A stretch of 64,000 nt of DNA from Nannobrachium achirus (taxonomy: Eukaryota; Chordata; Actinopteri; Myctophiformes; Myctophidae): assembly GCA_963921795.1 (NCBI GenBank), contig OY997639.1, forward strand, positions 50,230,559-50,294,558, written 5' to 3'. The first letter of the stretch is position 1. The number at the start of each line of letters is the position of its first letter. The position numbers and the translations under genes are program-made. The notes under the pieces were generated by a model. That model made no database searches, was not told where the DNA came from, and was given only the letters and a program-made list of their open reading frames with translations. Below are positions 24,510-36,857 of the stretch, in pieces.

Positions 24510-24716
24510 GGATTTTTTTGGGGGGCTTTTAAGCCTCTGATAGGACAGTACGTCACAGTAGAGTGAGTACTGAGTAGACTGAGGAAATTGGGCGAGAGAT
24601 GGGAAGTGACACGCAGCAAAGGTCGTCGGGAACAGGACTCGAACCCGCGACACGCTGTAAGGCACCAGATGTGGCCTATGTGGTATGTGCCAGGACCGCT
24701 AGGCCAGCGAGCGCCC
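24510..24716 (-). mobile_element. tRNA-derived SINE
   Basis: On the minus strand a tRNA-like head has A box TGGCCTAGCGG (24706-24696) and B box GGTTCGAGTCC (24645-24635). A pyrimidine-rich body and an A-rich end follow. It lies within or next to a CAGTGGCTCCCAAACC MITE end (24412). It is not a functional tRNA gene, because no acceptor stem or anticodon stem folds around the boxes. Confidence 0.8.
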
Positions 24717-27630
24717 CCAACATTTTCTGGAATTCTTGATATAGAGTGGTAGCAGCAGCATGTGCAACATAAGCAGCCTGCAGTCATGTCAGTTGTGTGG
24801 AGATATTTTAAGCTAGGGTGCCTTGCCTTCACACCAAACAGTACAGAAGCTTTTAAGGCAATAAGAATGAATGAAAAGTCAATGGCAAGTCCCAACTTGT
24901 GGCTTTGTCACTCTTACTCCGCGCAACAATGCAGCTCGAGTTGAAAAGGAACAAGCATGGTACAAGGCCTGCAGAGTTGTTGGAATCTCTGGTTAAGTTT
25001 TAATTTGCTTTGAAAACAGTACTACTATACTACTTGAAAATGCTACTACTATACAGCAGTAGTATTAGCAGTTGGAGGTTGGAGGTATTGCACCTCACTT
25101 CTCCATCTCCATTCCTCGTCTTCCATCTCTTCCTAATGCTTCACACCTTCGTTTTCACAACGCTGTGGAATAATGTCTTATGTTAGGTAAAGCCTTACCA
25201 TCTTTATTATCATGTGTATTAGGCCACGTGTTTTCAAAGTGGGGCTCCCAAAATGTCTAAAAACCTTTTCAAACCCCTTTTTTTTTAAAAAGGTTCTCGC
25301 AATAGGGAGGCAGCAGTTAAACGCTACGGCTATTTGGGGGTCCTTGGCATGGAAAAGTTCAACCCTGTAATGGGCTGTGTAAACATTGATGTGAGGGCCA
25401 TTCATCCTTAGTCTAGTTCTGACAATCTCAATATTATAGTCAAGACACCTCTTCATGCTCATATTTATTATTTGTTGTGTAAGTACAGTTTGTAACCATA
25501 ACACAAGCTTCTGTATAAGGTCATACACAGAGTGTATGATGAAATATAGCCTTACCATAAACACAATTATCAGTAATCAGTGTTCAGTTATCGTCACAGA
25601 CTGTCTTATATATGACCTATTTGAGCTTTTGGCAAAACAAAACATATCCGCATTTGCTCATCGCTTCACTCATATTGCGAGGGGATCGGCATTCTGTTTG
25701 CCTCGACATTCTGATTGGTCCAGAATTAATTTACCCGTGTGCTGTGTCCTATCCTCTACTAGCATTTCCAAGGAGTGGGACCTTGAATCAATGCATTCGT
25801 TTAGAGATTAGGGGATTTGTCATGTGGGAACCTTTCCTCTCCTCCTCCGTTCACCGAGGCTTTGTTCTAACAAACAAACAAAGCTGCATAAAGTTACAAC
25901 GGAAACAAAACCAATACCGCGGGGACTGGGGCCGACTCCGCACTCGACAGCACCTGTCATTGAGTGCTTCTCAGACCCAGCTGCTTCATGGGTTCCCAAT
26001 CCACTTCTAGCATAAGCATAACAAATACTGAAAAGAGACAGCTATGTTAGCCATGTGAAAACTGCAGGCGGCCAGGCACTGATCATCAGCATCAGAGCAA
26101 AAGCACTAGTAGTAGTACCATGGGAACTGTAGTGTACCAGCAAGAACTATTTTTTCCACAGGCTCATGCCGCTACTACTACTCTATGTCGGTGTCGAGTT
26201 TCATGAGAAGTCTGCCTTTTCAAAAGCATTCTGAATCTTACATCAACCACACTGTTTACACACTATCCCCCCCACAGCCAACCAAAATAGCATGCATATA
26301 ATCTGCACTCCTAACATTACATAACCACCACCACCCACTTTAAAAAGGCAGAGTACTACTTTCAAATCCCCAGAGACGCTAATTAACAGAGGTTTATCTA
26401 GGGGGCAGTGGGATACAAGGCTGCATCTGCGCTCTCACTCATCCAACCAGTCAGCCAGCAGCAGAACATCCTGCCAACATAACAAGTCAGTCAGCCAACC
26501 AACCAGTCAAAGAACCAGCTAATCAGCAGTCAGCAAAGAAAGAAAGGCACAAACCTCCGTTTCAACGCTCATTTCTCAGAGGCCAGTCAAAGGAATTATT
26601 ACACTAAACCATGCATCTCAGCCTTTTCCTGCTTGTTTGTCTGCGTGCCCACCCATCCACCTGTTTGTTCATCTTCCTGCTTGCCATCCCTACCTCTATA
26701 ACGGAATCACAGCGTGACATTCAGGTTAATCCAACCAGCTGGGTATTCCCCTTTCTCTGTGGAAAGATCTCCATTAGCCATACGTCTTTGTGTTCTCTGG
26801 TCTGTCTGGGCCTTTATGTTCCATAGAGTGAGAATAAGAGGGGATTAGATTAGAAATGTGGGGTATTGAGATTACTTCCATTTTCACAACAGTGTTTCCC
26901 CTCTATGCACCCACTGAAATTATTATGACAACTGTAATCATTTAAGAATAGGGGGAGTGAAGGAGGTCTCATCTCTTTAGAAACTAACATTTTGAATTAC
27001 ACACACTTCATCTCCAGGTCATTCACACACCTGAGGGTAAGGCATATAAACAAGAAGCCTTTGCTAACCTAATGATGCCAGGACAACGATTATAACAACA
27101 AGCACCAGGCCCGAGATGTCAACAATGAAGTAAAAATGTGAGTCTTGCTGACCACAGATTCAGGATTATGAAGGGAAAACAGTCCTGCAACTTCAAACAG
27201 TAACGTTACTGCAAACCAAAGAGTATATATAATATAGAGCGGATAGCCTCGCCCCCAGCTATTCATTTCAATGCAAGTGGCGTTTTGAAGCACCCAGAAG
27301 AAGCAGAATCCAGGTGCATTGTGGGGGAAATATGTTGTTACGTTGAGACGCAATTACGTCACGAACATCAAACGTCCATTGAACCCCATAGCCACACCAG
27401 GGAGCTCTTTTGCTCGTGCATGTATTTTTCACCCCGCCTGCAGTTCCAACTTGCAGTTTCCTTGTCCTTTTGCTTTAACTCTAGCCCTGGGGGGGGCTTG
27501 CTGCAAACACATTCATTTGACAGGAATACACAAGGAAGCACATATATGAAATAAACAAAATTTGGTAAATCCATCTCGATATACATTTTCTCCTGCGGTG
27601 CCATGGCATTGGTCCGACATTTCATTGTTC

Positions 27631-27838
27631 CTACATCCCATTAGTTCGAATAATGTTGAATGTTAACCTGGTGAAAATACTATACCTAAACCTAAACCTA
27701 ACCCTAACCTCAGTAAAACTATGCCTAAACCTAACCCAAGCCCTAACCTTAGTAAAACTATGCCTAAATCTAACTCTAAAACCTAACCCTAACCAACCCT
27801 AGGACTAATGAGATGTACTGTAGACTAATGGGATGTAG
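27631..27838. repeat. Telomere-like array between inverted repeats
   Basis: Degenerate CCTAAA/CCCTAA/CCTAACC units fill about 27682-27800. They lie between CTACATCCCATTAGT (27631-27645) and its perfect inverse (27824-27838). The bounding repeats suggest a small mobile element carrying a tandem array rather than a chromosome-fusion relic. Confidence 0.7.
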
Positions 27839-28329
27839 GACTTATGGGCAGTCCCCAGAGGGCCAACACGACATGCAAAGGTTGTCAATCTCAAAAACAA
27901 GTGACAGATTCCCACATATTAACATTACATACTGTATTTTGGATAGGATTCCCTTAAGGAAACGCAAATACCCTGCCACGCATGCAGCGATGCAGGGCAG
28001 GGTATGTACAGTAATTGAGACCTTTCTGTTTATTAAAGATAAGCTTGAGAATGTATGGGCAGATTGTCCAGGAACTTTGAGTGATCAGAAGGCTACGTTA
28101 AAGAGATGATCAAGTTTGGGGTCTCAAAGTTCCAAGATTGAAGTCACAATCAAAGGTCAAGGTAAAAAAAAATGATAGGCAGATTTCCTTGAACCTTGCT
28201 CAGTAGGCCTCTCCAAAGGGATTAGGTTTCTGGGTAGAAATGTCAAGGGCAAGGCCACAAAATCGAGAGATGTTGTGACTTGTGAGATGGTTTGCACCGC
28301 TAAAGGTGCACTTGTTTTATTTAAAGATG

Positions 28330-28520
28330 AGTTATTGCGGACCAATACCGCAGTCCCTGCGGTATTGGACAATATTAAGGACATATCTGGGAATGCCCAT
28401 ATTTGGTAATGCCCATATATGGGCATGTTGACATAACATTGTTGACTATCATGCAGGGGTCTCCATATATGAGTAAATGGTGCGATATACATCACTGGCC
28501 AGATGGCCACATGATAAGAC
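28330..28520. repeat. CArG-rich repeat fragment 3
   Basis: A short piece with CCATATTTGG (28397), CCATATATGG (28413), GGTCTCCATATATGAG and TCACTGGCCAGATGGCCA, the last matching blocks 1 and 2 in reverse. It abuts the GGTGGCGCTATA repeat. Confidence 0.6.
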
Positions 28521-28559
28521 TAGAAGCAGTGCTCTTCCGAGCACAGGTCTCCACCAGGC

Positions 28560-29665
28560 CGTGTGTCCTGGTGGTGCTACTGTATAATAGGCCAATGTAA
28601 AAAGGGCGGCATATGTTCTTCACCATAGATCTTTCATGGAAATCGGACGCTGCATGCATGATTTGAAGCATTGTGTTCCAAAAATGTGTTTTGCTAGTCT
28701 ACCTGCTGGTGGCGCTATAACAGGCCAATGTGAAAAAAGGTAGCATTTGTTCCTTGACCTAGTGGGAGTTTCTGTGGCAAATTTCACAGTAATCGCAAGC
28801 TGCGTTGATGATTTGAAGCATTTTGTTCAAAAACGGAGCAATCCTGCAAACTTTGGAAGCTAATATTAGCCAATCAGGATGGAATATGAAATATCAGATG
28901 GATCGGACTTGATCACATGACTATAGAGATACTGTGTACCGATTTGCGTGATTTTTGCATAAAATCTCAAGAAGTAATATCCAAAAATGTGTTTTACATA
29001 AGTCGGCCCAAAGGTGGCGCTATAAAAGGCTGATGTGAAAAATGCAGGGCAAAGGTTTATCCTTAGCCTCTAGGGAGTGCGCTTACAAAGTTTGAAACTG
29101 ATCGGTGGAGTTATAGGTAAAACCACAAATCGGCCTGTTATAGCGCCACCATGAGGCTGATTAAAAAAAAATAAGTGGCATTTCTTCCTCGGCCTAGTGG
29201 GAACGTGTGTGCGCGATTTCATGATAATTGCACTTTGCGTTTGGGATTTGAAGCATTTTGTTCAAAACGGCTCAATCCTCCAAACTTTGGAAGCCAATCT
29301 TAGCCAATCAGGATGGAATATGCAAAATCGGACAGATCTGTGTCGATCACATGACTGTCGAGATACTGCCTACCGATTTGTAGGATTTTTGGACAAAATC
29401 TGTAAGAGTAGTGCACAGAAATGTGTCTTGCGAACATCGGCCACTAGGTGGCGCTAGAAAAAGCCCATTTGAAAGATTTAGGGCAGAGGTTCTAGATTGG
29501 CATCCAGGGAATGTGTGTGCTCACTTTGGCAGCGACCGGGCCAACGGTGACTGAGATTAGCTGCACACAAACTGCGAGGACGCACGGACGGACACACGGA
29601 CGGACACACGGACGGACGAAGGGGAAAACATATTCTCCCCCAAGCCTTCGGCTGGTGGAGACAAA
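28560..29665. repeat. GGTGGCGCTATA-type repeat with internal tandem units
   Basis: Three successive units share GATTTGAAGCATT (28660, 28810, 29245) and GGTGGCGCTATA-like motifs, the last two about 435 bp apart. The block ends in a GGACGGACACACGGACGGAC array (29586-29620) and a small hairpin around GCCTTCGGCTGG. Similar repeats are common in fish. The class is unassigned. Confidence 0.65.
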
Positions 29666-31504
29666 AACATCAACATTTTTCAACTGATTTAAAGTGGAGG
29701 GGAAAGCCTGTTGAATCAGCGCAGAGAAATGTTTGACCTGCTCCAGCTGACCTACTGCTTGACTTGTAGCCAACCAGACAGACTACTTCCTGATTAAAAC
29801 TGTTGCCTGTCCAGTTTGGACCAGATGCATGCAGTCCTGGTTCAGATATGAAATGTTGTTGAAGTCAGTGACAGAGTGCAAGTGCCATCAAGAAATCACA
29901 GCATGCACAGTATTAATAACAGATGTACTGAATGTCAGTTAAGAAAAGACATCTTGACATTTCAACCTGTGCTGGAGGGGAACAGGTGGACCGAAGGGAG
30001 GAGCCAAAGAAAGCTAATCAGTGGGAAAGAGGAAAATACGCAAGTTGGGTACATTTCATACCAACTACGACAACAGCAGACAAATGGAATATGGCACGGT
30101 GGTGGTTAAACATCACACACTGGCTCCTGCCTCATCAAACTAGTGCTAACACTGACCCACACTGTGCTTCTCAGGTTACTCTGGCAAAATATCAAGGTTT
30201 TCACTGGCTTTGTGACAGGTTTAGATGGCCATGGTTGGTTTTGTACATGGATGGAGCATTGAAATTAAGACCAATCTCGAGTGTGAGGCCATATAAAAAT
30301 AACATTATGCTGGTGAAAGAATTGGAAACCAAGTTTGCAGGGAAACCCGATGGCGCTTACCCCTATGGATAACGGAACCTTCATGCTTGCCAATTCCTCA
30401 CACCAAAGTGTCATGTAGGTCCCCTTTGATTGATTACTTCCAGTATGAATGGAGTTGTCTGTTCTATAGTCCATTTCTATGGGTTTTACATCAGCACAGC
30501 TTATTCTGGCAGCTTTTTACTTGGTTGCACAGTGTCGCAAAAATCTATCCAGTGCGACTAAAAAGTGGTGTGACCTCTTTCCCTAAATAACCCGCAGCGC
30601 CACCGACAAACCATTTTGGATATCACTGACTGTTCTTAACATGAATCTGCACTTCAGTCAATTGCACTATAAAACACAGTCGTGGAATCACCAGAACAAG
30701 CACTTACTGAATATACCTGAATAAGTCAAAGCGTTTTATTTTCTGCAAAAAATGAGATTTGTAAAAAAAAAGAAAAGAAAAAAAAGAATAAGCCAAAGCG
30801 GTGAATTGATGTGCATTTACTAATCAAGCATCTATACTGGAGCAATTGGTGGCAAACCTAAACCAGAATTAGCTAGGTTGTACCATATGACTGCCCAGGT
30901 TCTAGCAGTGAGTAAGGTCTAGTATATTTCAACACCTCTGTTGACTGACAGACAGCCTGCAGCGACTGAGTAGCAACAGAACCTGTCCTACAAGCCAACA
31001 TGCTGCTGTCTCCGGTGCCTCTGGCTTCAGAGAGAAAGGTTAGAGTCAAGGACTCAGGAGGCGACAAATGTCTGTCAACTCGAGATGCAATAGAAGAAGA
31101 CATCCTCTCTTCATAAATAGACCACAACCTTCTTTAACAAATGAAGGGGTACAATGATCATAGTCGATATGATGCTTTACAAGAACACAGCTTGAGTGGA
31201 CCGAGAGGACCAATAGTCCGACAGGCTCTTGGAACTAGAGAGCACAGAGATGAGGAGTTGATTACATTTATCGTGCTTATAGCCCGACCAATGCTAGATT
31301 TATATGGATCCATCGCCGACCACCGATTTTGTCCTAGACCACAAATACCGTATATAATAATGTATTATTGACCAATATATTGTCAAAAAGTACATTTCCT
31401 AATCAATTTTAAAAACTTAGATTAAAGTTTCTATTTATGAATGAATATTTAACACAGAAGCTCACAACACACAGCTTCAACACAGCTTCAGTTCAGACCA
31501 GGGT

Positions 31505-31622
31505 CTTTCTCAAGGACACCTCAACACTAATGCAGGGGAAACCCGGGATCGAACTAGGAACCTTATGTTTCTCAAGCGGCCAGCCGGCCACTCTAACTCC
31601 TGAGCCACTGCCGCCAGCTTAT
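31505..31622 (-). mobile_element. tRNA-derived SINE, second type
   Basis: On the minus strand GGCAGTGGCTCAGGAGTTAG (A box, 31612-31593) and CTAGTTCGATCCC (B box near 31555) are followed by a GTGTTGAGGTGTCCTTGAG body. The body differs from the SINE at 24510. The 3' end is not clear. Confidence 0.7.
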
Positions 31623-32369
31623 CCCATAGCCTGCTGCATTTGTCTAGTTCCGGTCTATAGCCTGGAGGGACAATTGCCCTGCAATAATACATTCAAAGAA
31701 TTACATGATCCTAGACGACACCTGACATTTCCTGGTGTCATTAGTAAGAACCTGCATTAGTGGAATCAGAACAGGCTGGCTGTGTGTGCCTGAGCATGTG
31801 AACAACAGGGGAAACAGACTTCATAATCATTCTAGTCATCACTCACATCATGAAACACACCGCCGCTGTCTTGTGTCTTCCCGCTCCCCTGAGATTTATT
31901 TGAGTTACGAACCAGCTACTCCCCTGAGCCAACGCACTGGGGTTCTATGGGTCACACATAGACATACACACTTGAATTACCACACTGGCACTGTGACAGG
32001 CTTTATGGGTCTATACTATATAGGTTCTCATTGAGACACAACCACCCGAACAACCTCTTCAAATTGAACAACCTCTTCAATTATCTAATTAAACACTTCA
32101 TCATACTTTGCACTGCCTCTGCTCTGTGAAATGATGTCACATCTGAACATTAGATTGTTATAATGAAGACAGTAGAGGTGTGAATCTTCACTGGCCTCAC
32201 GAGTTGATTATGTTTCAGCCGTTATTTGATTACATTCTAAGAAGCATCTCAATTTAATGTCATGTATGTATAATTGTAATTGTAAATTAAAATAAATAAA
32301 ATGGTACAGAAGTGAACTAGATATTCAAATCTTCAAATTTGTTTTTAACTAAAGATTGAACATTTCAGT

Positions 32370-32446
32370 ATGCAAGCTTGTAGATCCGTAGCACTTGTAG
32401 ATCTGTTCTGTGCTTGTGGATCTGCTATTTGCAATTGTGGATCGGT
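32370..32446. repeat. Tandem half-arms of the hairpin family
   Basis: Four same-sense half units follow each other: GCAAGCTTGTAGATCCG, CACTTGTAGATCTG, TGCTTGTGGATCTG and AATTGTGGATCGG. Arm sequence has been duplicated here without its partner. Confidence 0.65.
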
Positions 32447-32813
32447 AAATTGCCGCTGTACATCAGCGTTAAATTAACACTGAGGATTTTACTATGAAGT
32501 AAAACTGAGAAATGTGCACAGATGTTCTGCTTTCAAGTACTGGGTGCACTTTTTATTATTGATTCATCATACACATTCGTGCAACTTGCACAGTTATACT
32601 TAGACAGGAAGTGCTGGTGCTGCATGCATCCTAGATCAAAGGGGTAGCATAGTGCAGTGACAACATTGCGTCTTCTACATTTCATGCTCAATTCACGTTC
32701 ACAAACCAATCTAACGAAAACCTTCCATTTATTTTCTTGTGTTTAAGCCATTAAGACCTGAGGCAGATTCTACAAATGCCTTCACGACATTTCAAGATTT
32801 TTCAAAAATGTTC

Positions 32814-32864
32814 AAAAATAGCAGATGCACAAGCTCGCAGTGAGCTTGTATATCTGCCATTTTT
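32814..32864. repeat. Hairpin-family copy with a 5-nt loop
   Basis: 23-nt arms (32814-32836 and 32842-32864) pair at 20 positions across the loop gcagt. No surrounding transposon ends were found. Confidence 0.8.
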
Positions 32865-35464
32865 GAATGGCCAACGCTAAAATCTAAAATGACACAGCTT
32901 TCCTGATTTGAATGGGTACCTATTTTGGATAATTCATTTCACATTACACACCAGCATTGGACACTGACCCGTTATTACAACAGTCTTATCATACGCCAAG
33001 AATGTCTACTTTAATGTTGTGTAGTAATTTCAACAGAACGTCATGGTGGTGGCGTTTATGATTAGCGTGTTTGTTTAAAAACTATTTCTACACAACGGCT
33101 TACTCAATGGGTTGGTTGCATGACTGCGTTATGCAACACATGTTATTCACACTAACAGCCTATTGACACCTAAAAATGACTGGGTGCAGAGAATCCCTGA
33201 GGCAAACAACAAATGCATTTTGCAGTGTGGAGTGTGTGTACACATCCTGCATTTAAGTAACTGCACATTTTATCATGTATTGTCAAATATTCCACAGACG
33301 GGAAAAACCCGCATGTTGAGTGGCCTCTATAGAACGCACCATCAAAAGTGTTTTCACTTATGCCACACAAACACAAAAACATCTTCCTCGTGGCAACCCG
33401 GTCTGGCACTGTGCTACAAAGAGCACACTTTATTTGGTTCTTGTTCTGAACTGATTAACTGAATAATGTTATTAACACGTTTGTTAACAGTGCATGTAGT
33501 ACATTCAAAAGCTATGCTAAAAGGCAAACACAAAAGGTTGTTTCCATTGTGGTCCATTTTACACTTAAGAGGAAAAAATGATGCAAATGATGCATCTTGT
33601 ATCATCTAGTCTTCTACTAGATGGTGGCAATTCTGTGAGTCCTTGCTATGATAGACATGACTGTTACCACACTGCTGCTAAAACAAAGCTGATGAACAAG
33701 GCTAACAGGAGATGAGACAAATGTACTGCTGTGACACACTGCTATGGACAGAAATACAGTACACATTATTCCATAAATAAAGATTTAATTTAAAGCATGA
33801 TAGTGATACCATGGAGTGAGACAACCCAGTTATCCAGAGGGACTGCACTAAAACAAATATGAAAATCCTCTACAATATTAACTCTTTCATCATTTTTTTC
33901 ATGCCGCCATGGCGAGCGTTCGTCTATTCCCCAGCAGAGCCTGACTGAGCACATGGGGGAGGGGCGGGTGTCTGCAGCAGCAGACGTAAACAACAATGGC
34001 GACGGGATCAGCTTTCTATTCGTTTTTTCAGCCCCGGATATACTTTCTCTATTTCTATGTCCAAAATGGGTGCAAAAGAGGCTCACTCTACAGCCTCGCG
34101 CTTTGTAATGGTTGCGCCGGCACCCTTTCGGCAGATTTTTTTCCGCGACTATGAGAGATACACCCGTCTTTTTACCTACGGTAAATGTAACCCAATCAAT
34201 AACGATACGTTAGCTATATGTGTCTGGTGGACTACGTTATCGACACCTTTGTGACCCATAGAAAGCTGTTATAATAGGGGGAGCTGTTTCACAGTAGACA
34301 CAGAAAAACACAAATTCTCAGGTGTCCCAAATATACTTTGTCGCATGCCGTTGTGTGACGCACCAACAAGACACACCTTATTATGTATATAAAAAATATA
34401 ATTTTCCTAAAAATCAAGCCGTGGCAGGCCGCCAAAGGTAAAATGCATATAGGGGAAACACTGTTATATTTACTTTGGAATGGACTTTTTATTTTATGAT
34501 ACCAGTGGTATCGAGTCTGACCTCACACTGATTAGCTGTATTTACTGTAACATCCACCGCAGCTGATGCAACAGATAAAGCAGTTTTAATTTTATTCACT
34601 ATAGAATTCAAAATATTATTACTATTGTATAATAGGGGTAATACACTCACAATAATACAATGACATACAGTAGGACATTCTGCCTTCGGAATTGTGCCTA
34701 CAACCAGAGCAGACCAGGGCCAATAACTCACACAGTACAGGACACTCAGTGTATTATTGCTTATAAGTATAGATAATGATAAACACCCTGCTTAGGCGCT
34801 GGAGGTAGAAGCCACATGTGATCTAATCAGAGCATGGCAGTTTCTGTCAACATGGGTCTGTGTTATCACTGCAGCATGCCTCTTTCTCGTCCTCTCCTGG
34901 CCCAGTCCAAACAATAGGATGGATTAACTGTTCTACCCATCCACCAGCAGCAGGCAACAGTAATCAGGGTTGCAATTAACAGCCCCTCTGGCAGCTCTCT
35001 GGAGACCCAGTTGTGACGCACGGGCACTGCAGATGCCTAGGTCTTCCAAACAGCTCAGCACAGAACATCAGCGGCAGGCAAATCCCTAGGTAGCTTTACA
35101 CTGGTCCTCAATGGCCACTACTCTACACTACATCGTTGACTGCAAGTCAAGGGTTCCCCATGGATAAAGGATGCATACATTATGGCTCTTTGAGTATCTA
35201 ATGGAAACTTTGGTTTGTATCCATTTTTAACTAAATAACAGCACATTGCATCCTCTGATGAAAAAACAAGTTGCCATCAAATACATTGCTTTTTATCAAC
35301 ATCCACATAATGTGTCACTGTGTTGTGAATGTGTTTATGTCGATCTAAACATGGTATTATCAAACTGAATAGCACCTAGTCCCTAAAGCATACCCCCTTT
35401 AGATAACACTCCTGGTGATAAAAAGACACTAGAGGTCTGCCCGGTGCAAGTGCCATTCAAGTTC

Positions 35465-36384
35465 TAAGGGCAGGTTCAAACTGCGGTCCGATTGATTCGA
35501 ACTGTTCCCGAAATGGTTGCCTGGTCCCGCATTCACATTGGCCAAGATTCTTCCGTGCCTGGAGTTCACTTCATTCAACTATAATGGTATTTGTGTGCCT
35601 CCCAGGGGGGATTTGACTATGGGGCTTTGGGAGATATATAATGTTATGTCACAGAAGAAGAGTCTCTTCTTAGAATTTAGAGCGAATATTAAATTGCATC
35701 CTTGCCTTGGTATCTTAACACTTATGTAGCCATGATTTTTTCTCTTCAATGGGCCACGTTGCCATGGTTACCATAGACTTCCATGTAATTGCGCAATTGT
35801 GTAAAAAGTGCACGCCCATGCCTAGATGATGCACCACGTGTGTGCAGGCTGTTCACAGCTTTCAAACAAAAAAATCCGCTTGGAAATCCGTTCAGGCATT
35901 CATGATTTATAGGCCATTATGTTTTCTTCAGATGTAAACAAACATGGCTGCCATGTTTGAAAGAATGGGTTGGTATGGGGGTTAAACATGCAATTTCGCG
36001 ATCGCGATCATGCCTAATACATTTCTGGAGGTCAAAAAAAAAATTGAAAAAAAAAAATTGAAAAAAAAAAAAATATTTTTTTTTCAAAAACGGCCCAAAC
36101 TCGGGAAACTCGGGGTTGGCACAGCACTAGTACCAATACAAACTCGGGAAACTCGGGGTTGGCACCATATGTGTTAATAGTGACATCATAGACCAATACC
36201 TTTTTTTGGGAAAGATGGCTTCACATTGCAGCGCACCGTTCCCGGGGACACATCAAACAGACTCCAGACTACCTTGGGAGGCGGTCTCGGGTACGGTGTG
36301 GTGATGCGTTAAGGGGAACAGTACGCAGCCTTCTGCCAAGTGGTCTCGAGTGCGCACCCGCGATTGCAGTGTGAATTCGCCCTA
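35465..36384. mobile_element. Inverted-repeat element hosting a nested piggyBac-like insertion
   Basis: TAAGGGCAGGTTCAAACTGC near 35465 and, inverted, TAGGGCGAATTCACACTGC ending near 36384 look like imperfect terminal repeats. The TTAA-bounded element 35715-36177 lies between them, so this is a nested insertion. The superfamily is not assigned and the flanking duplication is not clear. Confidence 0.5.
35715..36177. mobile_element. piggyBac-like non-autonomous element 3, nested
   Basis: TTAACACTTATGTAGCC at 35715 faces GGCACCATATGTGTTAA at 36177. A duplicated unit ACTCGGGAAACTCGGGG lies near the right end (about 36109 and 36142), and an A-rich run separates it from an interior shared with 9789-10452. 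It sits inside another inverted-repeat element (35465-36384). Confidence 0.75.
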
Positions 36385-36644
36385 AGAGGCCGTACTGGGG
36401 TAGCCTGATTTCAGACTCAGCTGAAGCTTGAGTCTGACATTGTACCCTGTTTGAGCGATTTCTGGAGGGGAGGGACTTTGACGCCACGGATTAAGGTTAT
36501 TTGTTAAACCCACCCCCACCCCCTGCGCTAATTGGAGGAGCCGTCATTTCGGCTTCAGAAATCACTTATTATGAACACAATTCCAGACCAGAGAAACAGT
36601 CCACTCTGAGAGTGGGCGGGTCTATGGGCTGGAACCAGGCCAGT

Positions 36645-36765
36645 ACAGGGGCACCCCGGTGGCTCGCTTGGTAAAGTGCAGCCGACCCAAAGCCCTTTGC
36701 TGCATGTATTGTAGTTCCCCTTCTCCATCTCTCTCCCCTGGCATTTACAGTCTCCCTTCATTACG
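36645..36765 (+). mobile_element. tRNA-derived SINE lacking the B box
   Basis: The head GGGGCACCCCGGTGGCTCGC contains an A box (TGGCTCGCTTGGTAAAGTGC, 36660-36679) but jumps directly to the body TTTGCTGCATG and a CT-rich stretch. An internal deletion removed the B box. Confidence 0.6.
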
Positions 36766-36857
36766 TCAAATGAAAAGTTGGAAAGCGATTTTTAAAGACT
36801 TCCGTTTGAGTTGTTCAATTGTTTGGATGCATTTCTTGACAAGCTAACCTCATTCTC

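Noticed and set aside
24630..24710. A tRNA gene suggested by A and B boxes
   Set aside because: Box spacing fits, but no acceptor or anticodon stem forms and a SINE body follows. The boxes at 18121, 31545-31612 and 36660 were judged the same way.
27682..27800. A true interstitial telomere
   Set aside because: Units are degenerate, mixed CCTAAA and CCCTAA, and bounded by inverted repeats of element type.
32370..32446. A CRISPR-like array from repeated GCTTGTAGATC units
   Set aside because: Units vary in length and sequence with no regular spacers, and this is a eukaryotic genome.
33879..34462. A further piggyBac or hAT element (TTAACTCTTTC at 33879; AGGGGAAACACTG near 34454)
   Set aside because: Each end looks typical of a different family and neither has a partner end in the window.
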